From: Bdellovibrionales bacterium
Lineage (GTDB): Bacteria; Bdellovibrionota; Bdellovibrionia; Bdellovibrionales; UBA1609
NCBI GenBank assembly: GCA_022450595.1
Contig: JAKUPT010000010.1
Coordinates: 1 to 60,186, forward strand
Reading direction: 5' to 3'
Length of the DNA: 60,186 nt
Shown here: one piece after another, positions 43,865 to 53,080 of the stretch
Numbering within the stretch: position 1 is the first letter of the stretch
How the letters are laid out: each line of letters starts with the position of its first letter
Translations under genes and position numbers: made by a program
Notes under the pieces: model-generated
Told to the model about the DNA's origin: nothing
Database searches by the model: none
Seen by the model: the letters and a program-made list of their open reading frames with translations, nothing else

Positions 43865-44431
43865 ATAATATGAAGTTGAAAAATACCTCATTTACTTGAA
43901 TATCTGACCTCCTCACAGATATGGCAACACTATGATCGGAAATTAATATATAATTTAAAGTTGGGTATAAACTGCAAGTTACCCACCTCCTGAAGATTTT
44001 TTCCACAGATGGCCTAGCCCCGCTTAAAGCCGGAGAGGCCTAAAGCTGTAAAATGTCAGCGAAAAGGGTCATAATTCAATATGCTTTACCAGAACTTACC
44101 TTTGAACAGGTTTGTGGATTCTCTGAGAATGATGCTCAATTATAGCTTGTGAAAGATGAAGGAACTCGTTGGTCTAACAAGCTTCCATGACCAAGGACAG
44201 ATAAAATAAACATCAAAATTCTGGTCAAGTTTCTTTGAGATAATAGCCATTCCAGTGAAAATGTCAGGGTGAGAAATCTCTTGCCCCGATGGGAAAAATT
44301 AGCTCGAGATTTGGGGTGCAAGAAGTGACGGCGCTCACTCATACACAAAATTCCGTACAGTCTCGTTCTAATCTCTGCAGGGCTATCTTATGACTTTTAA
44401 AGTTTTAATTAGTATATTTTCATACAAATTA
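43865..44431. other. non-coding stretch with decayed coding remnants
   Basis: About 570 bases with no intact gene. Base composition is less AT-biased than neighbouring gaps, with patches such as GGCCTAGCCCCGC. Short broken frames occur: plus strand near 44070-44140 reads YALPELTFEQVCGFSEND before a stop, and near 44270-44330 reads LLPRWEKLARDLGCKK; minus strand around 44150-44250 reads AIISKKLDQNFDVYFICP before a stop. They look like frameshifted remains of transferred genes, possibly a transposase, but no family is recognised. Confidence 0.45.
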
Positions 44432-45877
44432 TTATTTATTATGTACTAAATATCCATTTGCATAGTACGTATGACTGCGATCATCATCCGGACTAACTGG
44501 TGATCCATAAGCGGCCTCTAGTTTTAAATTGTACACTGTCAAACTTTGATTCCTTATTTGAATAGCATCAGAGTACTCTAATAATTCTGTTCGGTTTTCT
44601 ATACGAATTAACTGATCACCTAAGCCTAAAGCTCCATCCACAATAAATTTATTATGCTCTAAGAATGTTGCTACCGGATTAAAAGACTTCCATTCTTCAT
44701 CTCCTGTATTAGGATTGACAGTTTTCACCGGATGCTCTGAAGTTATAAAGTGGTTGTCGTCATTAAAGGAGTGTAAATATCTATCTCCCAGAGGAACTCT
44801 TTCAATTCCTACCACTTCATTAATGGCTCCACCTTGACCTAATACCAAGTCACCAATTTTAACTTTGGAAATAACAACTTCACTCACCCCATCGGCCATA
44901 AGGATTTTGGTTTCAGCGGTAAAACAACTGCTACCGGCACCACCACCTGAACCCGGATCATGGCGACATCCTGGAGGCCCTCCGGAAATTTTACCATCGT
45001 TACATCTGTATTTTCCACTTCCGCCGCCAGTGTAACGACCACTACAGTGTCTATGATAAGTTTTTGAACTTTCGCCATGTTTTATTGAAATAGTACCGCT
45101 TCTAGTTCTTACATTATTACAATGCCTATAGCATGTTTCAGTTTTTCCATAAATTTTTCCAGAATCACAGTATCCAGCCTTATAGCAAATTTTAGTTCTA
45201 CTATCATAGGGAGTCCTATAACTTTCATTGTGTTCAACAACTTTTTTTGCATCTTTAACAAATCCACAAGATACATGATTTAAAGCAGAACACTTCTCAG
45301 TGCCGTCACTTTGCTTCGTATATTTTCCATCTAAAGTTTCACACATTTGTTTTTTTGTAATTTCAGGCTCTTTAGCACAACTTAAAATTTCTCTAGTTGT
45401 GGGATCTACCGTTAAAAGCACAGTTCCGGCCTGTTGGGGTTTTAGCTCTCCACCTATGAGTTGAACTCTTGGCTTGAAAGTCACCATAAGGTCGGCCTTA
45501 TACTGGTCAGATGTTCCTTGCCTAGATGAATCCTCAATATAAACTCTAGCAATATCTAGATTTTGATCATATTGCTCGCCAGATTTTAATACACGTCCAT
45601 CTTGAAGTCGGAATGTTAAATCCATTCCGTCACCACCGGGGCGTGCTTTTGAGTGATCATAACGTTGCGTGGTACCAGTGATCGCATATTCACATGTGTC
45701 TTCAACAGAAATCATTGTTTGAAGCTCATTAATCAGTACAAAGCTCGACATTTTAACTTCTGTTCTTTTGGTGGCTTTAGTTGACATGACCATCATTTGA
45801 GACAGACCCAGTGTTACAACAGATGTTAGCCCTACCGCCACCATCACCTGAATTAAACTCATTCCTTTATTATTCAT
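44432..45877 (-). CDS. type IV pseudopilin fused to C-terminal Hint (intein-like) domain, 481 aa
   Basis: N-terminus is a prepilin leader: NNKG|MSLIQVMVAVGLTSVV, cleaved by prepilin peptidase after Gly5, then a hydrophobic helix. Position +5 is Gln, not the usual Glu. Residues 45-165 are a pseudopilin-like globular part. Residues 167-304 carry eleven cysteines, followed by a Gly/Ser linker (PGSGGGAGSS). From Cys318 to the end is a Hint domain: block A CFTAETKILMADG, KIGDLVLG, block B ITSEHPV (T379xxH382), and the end YLVHNK with His479-Asn480. The chain stops one residue later at Lys, so there is no +1 nucleophile or C-extein. N-terminal autocleavage or thioester transfer at Gly-Ser-Ser|Cys318 is possible; protein splicing is not. 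Confidence 0.88.
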   Translation of the reverse strand: MNNKGMSLIQVMVAVGLTSVVTLGLSQMMVMSTKATKRTEVKMSSFVLINELQTMISVEDTCEYAITGTTQRYDHSKARPGGDGMDLTFRLQDGRVLKSGEQYDQNLDIARVYIEDSSRQGTSDQYKADLMVTFKPRVQLIGGELKPQQAGTVLLTVDPTTREILSCAKEPEITKKQMCETLDGKYTKQSDGTEKCSALNHVSCGFVKDAKKVVEHNESYRTPYDSRTKICYKAGYCDSGKIYGKTETCYRHCNNVRTRSGTISIKHGESSKTYHRHCSGRYTGGGSGKYRCNDGKISGGPPGCRHDPGSGGGAGSSCFTAETKILMADGVSEVVISKVKIGDLVLGQGGAINEVVGIERVPLGDRYLHSFNDDNHFITSEHPVKTVNPNTGDEEWKSFNPVATFLEHNKFIVDGALGLGDQLIRIENRTELLEYSDAIQIRNQSLTVYNLKLEAAYGSPVSPDDDRSHTYYANGYLVHNK

Positions 45878-46016
45878 AGGCTCTCACTTTTTAAAGATTC
45901 AATTTTATATCAGAATGACTGGTGGTTTTCTAAATAAGGAACATCTCAACATGATACAGAAATACGGTGTTTTTTGATTAAAATTTTGTTAGGCTAATTT
46001 TTAGGAGATCAAGACA

Positions 46017-46466
46017 ATGTCATTATTTTTTCAAACCATATATATCGCTTCAGATCATGCCGGATTTGACTTAAAATCAAAGGTTCTCCAGCACTTTAAA
46101 GACCTGCCCCTAGTGGACTTAGGATGCCCTAATAAAGAGCGAGTAGATTACCCAGATTATGCTCACAAATTAGTGCAAAAGATTGCTTTAGAGCCCTCGG
46201 ATTCGGCAACATTTAAATCTATGGGTATTTTGATCTGTGGATCTGGACAAGGGGTGGCCATGGCTGCTAATAAAGAAGCTCATATAAGGGCGGCCCTTTG
46301 TTGGAATAAAGAAAGTGCTGAGCTTTCAAGGCTTCACAACAATGCCAATATATTATGCCTTGGTGAGCGATTGATTGAAGAAAAAACAGCCCTTGAAATT
46401 ATAGATGTGTTTTTTAAAACTCAATTTGAAGGCGGAAGACACGCTGATAGAGTAAAAAAGATTTAA
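46017..46466 (+). CDS. rpiB: ribose-5-phosphate isomerase B, 149 aa
   Basis: Interconverts ribose-5-P and ribulose-5-P. Motifs: [11 protein letters not shown] at the N-terminus, catalytic Cys in [32 protein letters not shown] before the ATG. Length is typical. The rpiB-glyA pair, 11 bases apart, occurs in many bacteria. Confidence 0.95.
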   Translation: MSLFFQTIYIASDHAGFDLKSKVLQHFKDLPLVDLGCPNKERVDYPDYAHKLVQKIALEPSDSATFKSMGILICGSGQGVAMAANKEAHIRAALCWNKESAELSRLHNNANILCLGERLIEEKTALEIIDVFFKTQFEGGRHADRVKKI

Positions 46467-46477
46467 AAGGAACGTAT

Positions 46478-47710
46478 ATGGATTATTTAAAATCGACTGA
46501 TGAACAAATTTTTAATCTCATTGAAAAAGAAACTGCGAGGCAAGAGTTTGGCTTAGAGATGATCGCCTCTGAAAACTACACCTCTAAGGCTGTAATGGAA
46601 GCTCAAGGTTCGGTGTTAACCAATAAATACGCTGAAGGCTATCCTGGTAAGCGCTACTATGGTGGATGTGAGTTTGTTGATGAGATCGAGCAGCTTGCTA
46701 TAGATCGTGCAAAAGAGTTATTTAAAGCCGAACATGCAAATGTGCAACCCCATTCCGGCTCTCAAGCCAATATGGCGGTTTATTTGGCCGAACTCAAAGC
46801 CGGTGACACGGTGATGGGCATGGACTTATCCCATGGTGGACACCTCACGCACGGCTCCCCAGTAAACTTTAGTGGCATGCTCTTTAATGCGTGCAGCTAC
46901 GGACTGAATTCTGAAACGGAACTGCTTGATTACGACAACATTATGGATGTGGCTAAAAAAAATAAACCGCAACTAATAATTGCTGGCTACAGTGCATACC
47001 CTAGATTTTTAGACTTTGAAAAGTTTAAAGAAATCGCAGACTCTGTTGGTGCAAAACTATTAGTGGATATGGCGCACTTTGCCGGTCTTGTGGCCTCAGG
47101 GCACCACCCTTCTCCGGTTGAGTATGCAGATTACATCACTACCACCACTCATAAAACCCTAAGAGGCCCCAGAGGGGGAATGATTTTATGCAAAGAGGAG
47201 CATGCAAAAAAACTCAACTCTAGAATTTTCCCAGGCATTCAAGGCGGTCCACTGGAGCACGTTATCGCTGCCAAAGCGGTTGCCTATAAAGAGGCTCTAA
47301 GTGAGGACTTTAAAACTTATATTGATCAAGTGATTAAAAACGCCAAAGTTTTAGGTGAAACATTATCTGAAAAAGGAATCAAACTTGTCAGTGGTGGAAC
47401 AGACAACCACTTGCTTTTGATTGATCTTTCAAACAGAGAAATCACAGGTAAAGACGCCGAGATCGCACTAGGACATGCTGGCATAACTGTGAACAAAAAC
47501 ACTGTTCCCAATGAAAAAAGAAGCCCATTTGTTACCAGTGGAATACGCGTTGGAACACCAGCTCTGACCACTCGTGGCATGAAAGAAGAGCAGATGAAAA
47601 CCATTGGTGATTGGATTGCTTCGGTGATTGATAATGCCTCGAATGAAGACAAACTTCGTGAAATTAAAACTGACGTAGAGAACCTTTGTAAGGACTTTCC
47701 TCTGTATTAA
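46478..47710 (+). CDS. glyA: serine hydroxymethyltransferase, 410 aa
   Basis: PLP enzyme making glycine and methylene-THF from serine. PLP lysine Lys226 in [14 protein letters not shown], early [10 protein letters not shown], and [24 protein letters not shown] site. Full length. Co-transcribed with rpiB. Confidence 0.97.
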   Translation: MDYLKSTDEQIFNLIEKETARQEFGLEMIASENYTSKAVMEAQGSVLTNKYAEGYPGKRYYGGCEFVDEIEQLAIDRAKELFKAEHANVQPHSGSQANMAVYLAELKAGDTVMGMDLSHGGHLTHGSPVNFSGMLFNACSYGLNSETELLDYDNIMDVAKKNKPQLIIAGYSAYPRFLDFEKFKEIADSVGAKLLVDMAHFAGLVASGHHPSPVEYADYITTTTHKTLRGPRGGMILCKEEHAKKLNSRIFPGIQGGPLEHVIAAKAVAYKEALSEDFKTYIDQVIKNAKVLGETLSEKGIKLVSGGTDNHLLLIDLSNREITGKDAEIALGHAGITVNKNTVPNEKRSPFVTSGIRVGTPALTTRGMKEEQMKTIGDWIASVIDNASNEDKLREIKTDVENLCKDFPLY

Positions 47711-47800
47711 TACTCACTTTTGCTTTTCTAAAGCCCAGCTTTTGAAAAGCCGATAAGCCTAGTAATAGATTCCTTTGAAATCTGTTGCTAGGATAAAGAT

Positions 47801-48331
47801 ATGAATATAAAAACAGCTGTGCTTTTTATTTTAGTTTTTCTCATCTCTGCTTGTTCGCATCTAAATATGCCGGCCTATAAAAAGCCAGCTCATTATAACT
47901 CATACAGTGCTCACAGTTACAGCTCTGGAGAGCTTGAGCTGATCTGGCCCATTGAAAGAGCAAGGCTCACACAGCCTTTTGCGCCTCCTGCAAACCCTAA
48001 ACATGATGGTATTGACTTAGCAGCTCCTCTAGGAACAAAGATATTTGCAGCCCACTCTGGGCGCGTGATTTTTGCCGGAAGAAAGTACCGTGGATACGGT
48101 AAAATGATTATTTTAAAATACAACAACTCCTATGCCACGCTCTACGCTCACTTACATAAAATTCATGTAAAGCGAGGCGACTGGGTTAAGGTCGGAGACA
48201 CCATTGCGGCCATGGGAAGCACTGGTAGATCCACCGGAGTGCACTTGCATTTTGAAGTTTTAAGAAACAAAATTCCAGTAAACCCACTGGCTTATTTAGA
48301 TCAAAGCTATATCAAAGTTGCTGACAAGTAA
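47801..48331 (+). CDS. M23/LytM peptidase lipoprotein, 176 aa
   Basis: Lipobox FLISAC. The LytM domain holds the metal and active-site pattern KHDGIDLAAPLGT (H-x3-D) and GVHLHFEVLRN (HxH), with YATLYAHLHKIHVKRGDWVKVG between. All expected zinc ligands are present, so it may be an active endopeptidase on peptidoglycan crosslinks; EnvC/NlpD-type regulators usually lack them. Compact, without LysM or coiled coil. Upstream of a hexanucleotide repeat. Confidence 0.9.
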   Translation: MNIKTAVLFILVFLISACSHLNMPAYKKPAHYNSYSAHSYSSGELELIWPIERARLTQPFAPPANPKHDGIDLAAPLGTKIFAAHSGRVIFAGRKYRGYGKMIILKYNNSYATLYAHLHKIHVKRGDWVKVGDTIAAMGSTGRSTGVHLHFEVLRNKIPVNPLAYLDQSYIKVADK

Positions 48332-48368
48332 TTATAATAAATAAAACAACTAAATCACTGAAGTACCA

Positions 48369-48442
48369 AACTACAACTACAACTACAACTACAACTACAA
48401 CTACAACTACAACTACAACTACAACTACAACTACAACTACAA
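48369..48442 (+). repeat. hexanucleotide tandem repeat (AACTAC)12
   Basis: Twelve exact AACTAC units (48369-48440) plus two bases. It lies 37 bases after the M23 stop and before a terminator, outside any recognised gene. Such tracts change copy number by slippage; no gene is read through it here. Confidence 0.97.
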
Positions 48443-48481
48443 AAATAGTAACCCGGAATTTTCAAAGGTGAATCATTAAAT

Positions 48482-48517
48482 AAAAAAAAAGAGCCCACAT
48501 TTTCATGCAGGCTCTTT
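48482..48517 (-). terminator. intrinsic terminator of outer-membrane protein gene
   Basis: Stem AAAGAGCC / GGCTCTTT (48488-48495 with 48510-48517), 14-nt loop. Read on the minus strand it is followed by a T9 run (plus-strand A-run 48482-48490), so it ends the gene at 48554-49477. It may also stop plus-strand transcription. Confidence 0.8.
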
Positions 48518-48553
48518 GCGCGCTGTTAGACTCCCCTATAGCAAAGGGAGAAT

Positions 48554-49477
48554 TTAAATTTTCATTTTTAAATATATATTGTACGAGATGTTACTAAAGA
48601 TGGCGTCTTTATCCACTTGCCAAAGCTTGAAACGATCACCAGAGTTAAAGTCATAGGTCTGCTTCACATATGGGTTGATTGTAAACACCCCAATGTCATA
48701 CTCAAAACCTGTATCTAACTGCCCTAAAAGCTCTGGAGCCTCATCTAAACCTTTTTTGTAATAAAAGTCTTGATACAGTCTTGTGTACAAAAAGAAGTCG
48801 TCGTTAACTACATATTCTGTAGTCAGCTCATTGGTAAAACGCGTTCTATCATCTTTAAGAGAGCTTTCATAAATGTAGTACCTAGAGACTAAAGCATAAG
48901 ACAGTTTCCACTTTCCTGTATCTAAAAATGGAAAGATCAAATAGGCTCTTGATTGCCAGTTTTTATCTTCATAATCAATATCTCCCAATGGCATATAGTG
49001 ACGGGCCATAAAGTGCATCTTTTGCCCAAACACAGTAGCCGCATTGGCTTTAAAATACACAAAGGCAAGATCTGTGGGCTTAGCACCGGCTTCTAATTGT
49101 TGACCAAACATCTCGTCTTCAGAGTATCTGGAGGCGATATATTGCCTTACTTGAAGACTGCCACCATGATCAAATTTGTAACCAACAGCGGCGTATCCTA
49201 GCCCTGTGGTGCCCTTATAATCTCCGTAATTGACAGTGTTTGCAGATAAAAAGGTCTCTTGAGTAAGTCTAAAGCCCCATTTACTCTTTTGTCTGTCGTA
49301 CATCGAGCTCTCAAGCGAGCTTGAGCCGGTCTCTGAAAGTGGTGCCTTATTTTCAGAAGCAATGCTTGAAATCGCCACAAAGGTTGATGGTTCTATTTGA
49401 GCTTGTTGTTGATTTTGTGCAGACGCTAGGCTGCTAGATACACCGATGGCTAGAATCCATCCCAGATAAAACTTCAT
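48554..49477 (-). CDS. outer-membrane beta-barrel candidate, 307 aa
   Basis: Signal peptide MKFYLGWILAIGVSSSLASA, start at ATG 49477 behind GGGGGGAAGC. The mature chain shows alternating amphipathic strands (WGFRLTQETFLSA, GYAAVGYKFDHGGSLQVRQYI, MHFMARHYMPLGDI, KLSYALVSRYYIYE, FFLYTRLYQDFYYK), typical of a small barrel, and ends in YNIYLKMKI. No family recognised. The protein at 49752-50873 has a comparable ending and layout, so the two may be related. Confidence 0.7.
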   Translation of the reverse strand: MKFYLGWILAIGVSSSLASAQNQQQAQIEPSTFVAISSIASENKAPLSETGSSSLESSMYDRQKSKWGFRLTQETFLSANTVNYGDYKGTTGLGYAAVGYKFDHGGSLQVRQYIASRYSEDEMFGQQLEAGAKPTDLAFVYFKANAATVFGQKMHFMARHYMPLGDIDYEDKNWQSRAYLIFPFLDTGKWKLSYALVSRYYIYESSLKDDRTRFTNELTTEYVVNDDFFLYTRLYQDFYYKKGLDEAPELLGQLDTGFEYDIGVFTINPYVKQTYDFNSGDRFKLWQVDKDAIFSNISYNIYLKMKI

Positions 49478-49735
49478 GCTTCCCCCCACTAAGTCTTAAA
49501 GGCTCATCCCCATAAACCTTTTATTCCTAGACCTTAGATATGCCATGAAATTTTTACTTTTAGAAATGAAAAACTTATCAAAACATAGACGTAACAATTC
49601 TGTTACCAAAACTAATTTATATAAAATTCAATTATTTCAATAATTTATAAATTTGAAACAAATTTACACTGAAATTTTATAACAAAACTCTAACCCACCA
49701 AAACGCACTGTACCAAAAGGTACGGACTACCTAAA

Positions 49736-49744
49736 GGGGGGGGG
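49736..49744 (+). repeat. G9 homopolymer tract
   Basis: Nine consecutive G in AT-rich surroundings, eight bases past the stop of the minus-strand outer-membrane gene. Not inside a gene. Nearby GTACC-AAAA-GGTAC (about 49710-49723) could form a small hairpin. Confidence 0.9.
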
Positions 49745-49751
49745 AGAGTAA

Positions 49752-50873
49752 TTATATTTTTAAGCTAATGATTAGTAAATAAAGAGTACTTTCTGGAGCA
49801 AATGGCTCAAAGGACTTTCCTTGATTTGAACTATAGCTAAACTCATATTCTGCAATTGGAATTACACCTAAAAAATCAGTTATAGGAATATAAGCCTCAA
49901 AACCTAATTCTAAGGTGTCTTTAAAATCTAAAGGATCTTCCCAGTTTAACTCATCTGTACCAGCATTAAATTTTGTACCTGTATGATAAAATTTATTTTT
50001 AATAAGTGCATATAAAATTGGATCAATAAAGCTAAAACCTTTATAATTAACACCAACTTTATTAGCAAAACTGGAAGCTTCTTGCCCTAACTCATCTTCT
50101 GTGTAAAACCAAAATCTTGTTTCAAGTTCATACAAAAAATTCCAGTTAGATTGCATAATTGGTTTTGTAAAAGTTAAATAGTTTCTCCATTGAATTTTAC
50201 CAATCTTTCTATGTTCTTCTTTAAATGGTAAATAGAGCCTTGAGTGCCATTCAAATTCAACATCTGAAAAAACAATTCCAAAGTTTTTCTTTAAACCCAT
50301 CCTAAAGTCACCAAGCTCATTATCAACATCTTCATCAAAGCTTGTGTGATAAGATTGAGCAAAATACGTGGTTACATCATCTGAATAGGCAAATTCAAAA
50401 CCAGTAATATGTTCTGTTACAACGGAACTCAATCCATTTTCGTTATAATCTTTTCCAATCGTGAGGTTTTCTCCAGAATAGGTGAAATTAAACTTTTCCA
50501 TATCTTTTTGAAAAAGGCCATACTCCCCAACCTGAAATCCACCTCGCTCAGAGGAAGCTGGAGGCGTTAAAATATCTGGATTTGCCGTTTTTCTAACTCT
50601 TTTGTCAGCTTTCACAGGTAGTTCTTCAAAGGCCGGCTCCATAACAGTGGCCTTTGGGCTATTTACGGACTCCGCGTTGACTTGGGATTCAAGACCTTGT
50701 TCTGAATCATCAGATGAAGTTTCACTGGAACTTAATTCTTCAGCTTTAGTAGACGTATTAGCTTCTTCAGCACTCTGCTCTTCCACAACCTCTTCAACGG
50801 GAGCAACTTCAGTTTGTTGAGCAAAAGTCATATGACCAATTAAAAGCAGGATCAAAGGGAATAATCTTAGCAT
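49752..50873 (-). CDS. outer-membrane beta-barrel protein with acidic Ser/Glu-rich N-region, 373 aa
   Basis: Signal peptide MLRLFPLILLLIGHMTFA. Residues 20-90 are low-complexity and rich in Glu, Ser and Thr (EEVVEEQSAEEANT, SSSETSSDD). Residues 100-373 look like a barrel: FNFTYSGENLTIG, FEFAYSDDVTTYFAQSY, FRMGLKKNFGIV, NFLYELETRFWFY, VIPIAEYEFSYSS, and end STLYLLIISLKI. Function unknown. Same strand and similar layout to the preceding barrel gene. Confidence 0.72.
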   Translation of the reverse strand: MLRLFPLILLLIGHMTFAQQTEVAPVEEVVEEQSAEEANTSTKAEELSSSETSSDDSEQGLESQVNAESVNSPKATVMEPAFEELPVKADKRVRKTANPDILTPPASSERGGFQVGEYGLFQKDMEKFNFTYSGENLTIGKDYNENGLSSVVTEHITGFEFAYSDDVTTYFAQSYHTSFDEDVDNELGDFRMGLKKNFGIVFSDVEFEWHSRLYLPFKEEHRKIGKIQWRNYLTFTKPIMQSNWNFLYELETRFWFYTEDELGQEASSFANKVGVNYKGFSFIDPILYALIKNKFYHTGTKFNAGTDELNWEDPLDFKDTLELGFEAYIPITDFLGVIPIAEYEFSYSSNQGKSFEPFAPESTLYLLIISLKI

Positions 50874-51091
50874 TTTTCACCTCATTTAAGTTCTGAGCAC
50901 TTTCTCATGGGTTTTTGGCATTTAAAAGATTCAAGGACCTTATTTATAATAATTACAGTGAGTTAGATGGCATTCCTCATCTAAATTTTGCCTGATTTTA
51001 GGGCTATCCTAATAAACTTATAAAAGCCTGAAAAAAGACATTGAATACCACCCTAGGCTTTTTTACATTAGTAGCTTTTAAAGGAGAATAG

Positions 51092-53080
51092 ATGTCATCA
51101 AAAATGCTTGTAACAACTGCCTTGCCCTACGCCAATGGAGACATTCATATCGGCCACATCCTTGAACACATTCAAGCAGACATCTGGTGCAGATTTCACC
51201 GCATGCAAGGCATCGACTGCCGCTTTTTTTGTGCCGACGACACCCACGGCACCCCAATCATGGTTAGTGCCCAGGCTCAAAACATCACTCCAGAACAGCT
51301 TATTGCAAAAAGTTACGACAACCACTACAGAGACCTTACAGGCTTTTTAGTTGAGTACGATAACTACTACACCACTAACTCTGAAGAAAACAAACAGCTC
51401 ATTTATGAAATCTATGAGGCTTTAAAAAACAAAAACCACATTGAGACTAAAACCATTCAACAAGCCTACTGTGAACACGACAAAATGTTTTTACCAGATC
51501 GTTTTGTTAAGGGCACTTGCCCTAAGTGTGGTGCAAAAGAGCAGTTTGGTGATGCTTGTGAGGTGTGCTCTCATACATACAGCACAGCAGAACTTAAAGA
51601 TTCATACTGTACGCTTTGCAAAAACCCACCCACACAAAAACAAAGTGAACACTTGTTTTTTAAGCTTGGTGACTTTCAAGACTTTTTAAAAGCTTGGGTG
51701 AAAGATCACACTCAAAGTGAAATCTCAAACAAACTAAACGAATGGCTCGATCAAGACTTAAAAAGTTGGGACATCTCACGTGACAAACCCTATTTTGGAT
51801 TTGAAATCCCAGGCTATAAAGAAAAGTACTTCTATGTTTGGGTGGACGCCCCTGTGGGTTACATGGCCAGCACCTTAAACTGGTGTAACAAAAACGATCA
51901 AAACTTTGCGGACTGGTGGAAAAATAAAGACACTAAAATTTACCACTTTATTGGAAAAGACATTGTTTACTTTCACACGCTATTTTGGCCAGCCATGCTT
52001 GAGGCTTCAGGCTTTAACACTCCTGAAAAAGTATTTGTGCACGGATTTGTAAAAGTTAACGGCGAGAAGATGAGTAAATCTAAAGGCACTTTCATTAATG
52101 CTAAAACCTTTTTAAATCATTTAAGTCCTGAGTATTTGCGCTACTACTACGCCAGCAAATTAAGCCTAAATGTGGATGACTTAGATTTAAATTTAAATGA
52201 CTTTATGAGCCGCGTGAACTCCGAGCTTGTAGGAAAAATTACCAACCTTGCCTCTCGTGGAGCTCAAATGCTTGGCAAGCGTTTAGATGGCATAGTGGTT
52301 CCTTTGAAATCTAAAGAGGCCAAAGAGTTAGTCCAAATGGCGCAATCAAAATCTGAGATCATTGCAAAAGCCTACACAGATTTAAACTTTCACAAAGCCC
52401 TTACTGAAATTAGAACTATTGCTGATGAGGCCAACAAGTACTTTGATCAAAAACAACCTTGGAACCTGATTAAAGAAGATCCGGAGAGCACAAAAGAGGT
52501 TCTTTCAGCCATTATCAATGTGTTTAGAATCATCACCATTTACTTAAAACCCGTGCTTCCAAGCTACGCCTTGCAAGTGGAAAAACTATTTAATGACAAG
52601 CCCTACACTTGGGACGACACCAAGCACTTACTAGAGAACAAAAAAATTAATGAGTACACTCACCTAATGGGTAGAATTGATAAAAAGGCCATAGATGCAA
52701 TGATTGAAGAAGAAAAATCACAAACCAAAGAAAAACCTAAAAAAACAGAAAACTTTATTGAGATCGATGACTTTTTAAAAGTCGACCTAAGAGTGGGTTT
52801 AGTAGAAATTGTTGAGCCTGTTGAAGGCGCTGATAAACTGCTTAAACTTATCATTGATCTTGGCCCCATGGGTAAAAAACAAGTCTTTGCCGGCATTAAG
52901 TCCAATTACAGTGAAGAGACCTTAAAAGGAAAGCTGGTGGCCACAGTGGTCAACTTAAAACCTAGAAAGATGAAGTTTGGCGTCAGTGAAGCCATGGTTC
53001 TTGCCGGCAGTGGAAAAAAAGGCGGCCCCCGAGTGCTACTTCCTGATGGAGAGCTTAAACCTGGAGATAAAATTAAGTAA
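51092..53080 (+). CDS. metG: methionyl-tRNA synthetase, 662 aa
   Basis: Class I synthetase charging tRNA-Met. HIGH motif at residues 19-22 (DIHIGHILEH), zinc-binding CPKC ... CEVC ... CTLC region, KMSKSKGT, and a C-terminal EMAP/Trbp-like tRNA-binding domain (FLKVDLRVGLVEIVEP to the end). AAAGGAG before the ATG. Its stop overlaps the next ATG by one base (TAATG). Confidence 0.97.
   Translation: MSSKMLVTTALPYANGDIHIGHILEHIQADIWCRFHRMQGIDCRFFCADDTHGTPIMVSAQAQNITPEQLIAKSYDNHYRDLTGFLVEYDNYYTTNSEENKQLIYEIYEALKNKNHIETKTIQQAYCEHDKMFLPDRFVKGTCPKCGAKEQFGDACEVCSHTYSTAELKDSYCTLCKNPPTQKQSEHLFFKLGDFQDFLKAWVKDHTQSEISNKLNEWLDQDLKSWDISRDKPYFGFEIPGYKEKYFYVWVDAPVGYMASTLNWCNKNDQNFADWWKNKDTKIYHFIGKDIVYFHTLFWPAMLEASGFNTPEKVFVHGFVKVNGEKMSKSKGTFINAKTFLNHLSPEYLRYYYASKLSLNVDDLDLNLNDFMSRVNSELVGKITNLASRGAQMLGKRLDGIVVPLKSKEAKELVQMAQSKSEIIAKAYTDLNFHKALTEIRTIADEANKYFDQKQPWNLIKEDPESTKEVLSAIINVFRIITIYLKPVLPSYALQVEKLFNDKPYTWDDTKHLLENKKINEYTHLMGRIDKKAIDAMIEEEKSQTKEKPKKTENFIEIDDFLKVDLRVGLVEIVEPVEGADKLLKLIIDLGPMGKKQVFAGIKSNYSEETLKGKLVATVVNLKPRKMKFGVSEAMVLAGSGKKGGPRVLLPDGELKPGDKIK

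Noticed and set aside
44136-44348. A 70-codon minus-strand gene
   Set aside because: The sequence has no recognisable domain, no ribosome site, overlaps other broken frames of equal quality, and lies in decayed DNA.
44432-45877. Active splicing intein in the pilin
   Set aside because: The Hint domain ends at His-Asn-Lys and the chain stops, so there is no C-extein and no +1 Cys/Ser/Thr. Only N-terminal cleavage or coupling could occur.
48369-48442. CRISPR array or minisatellite protein repeat
   Set aside because: The unit is six bases with no spacers, and the tract is outside any recognised gene.
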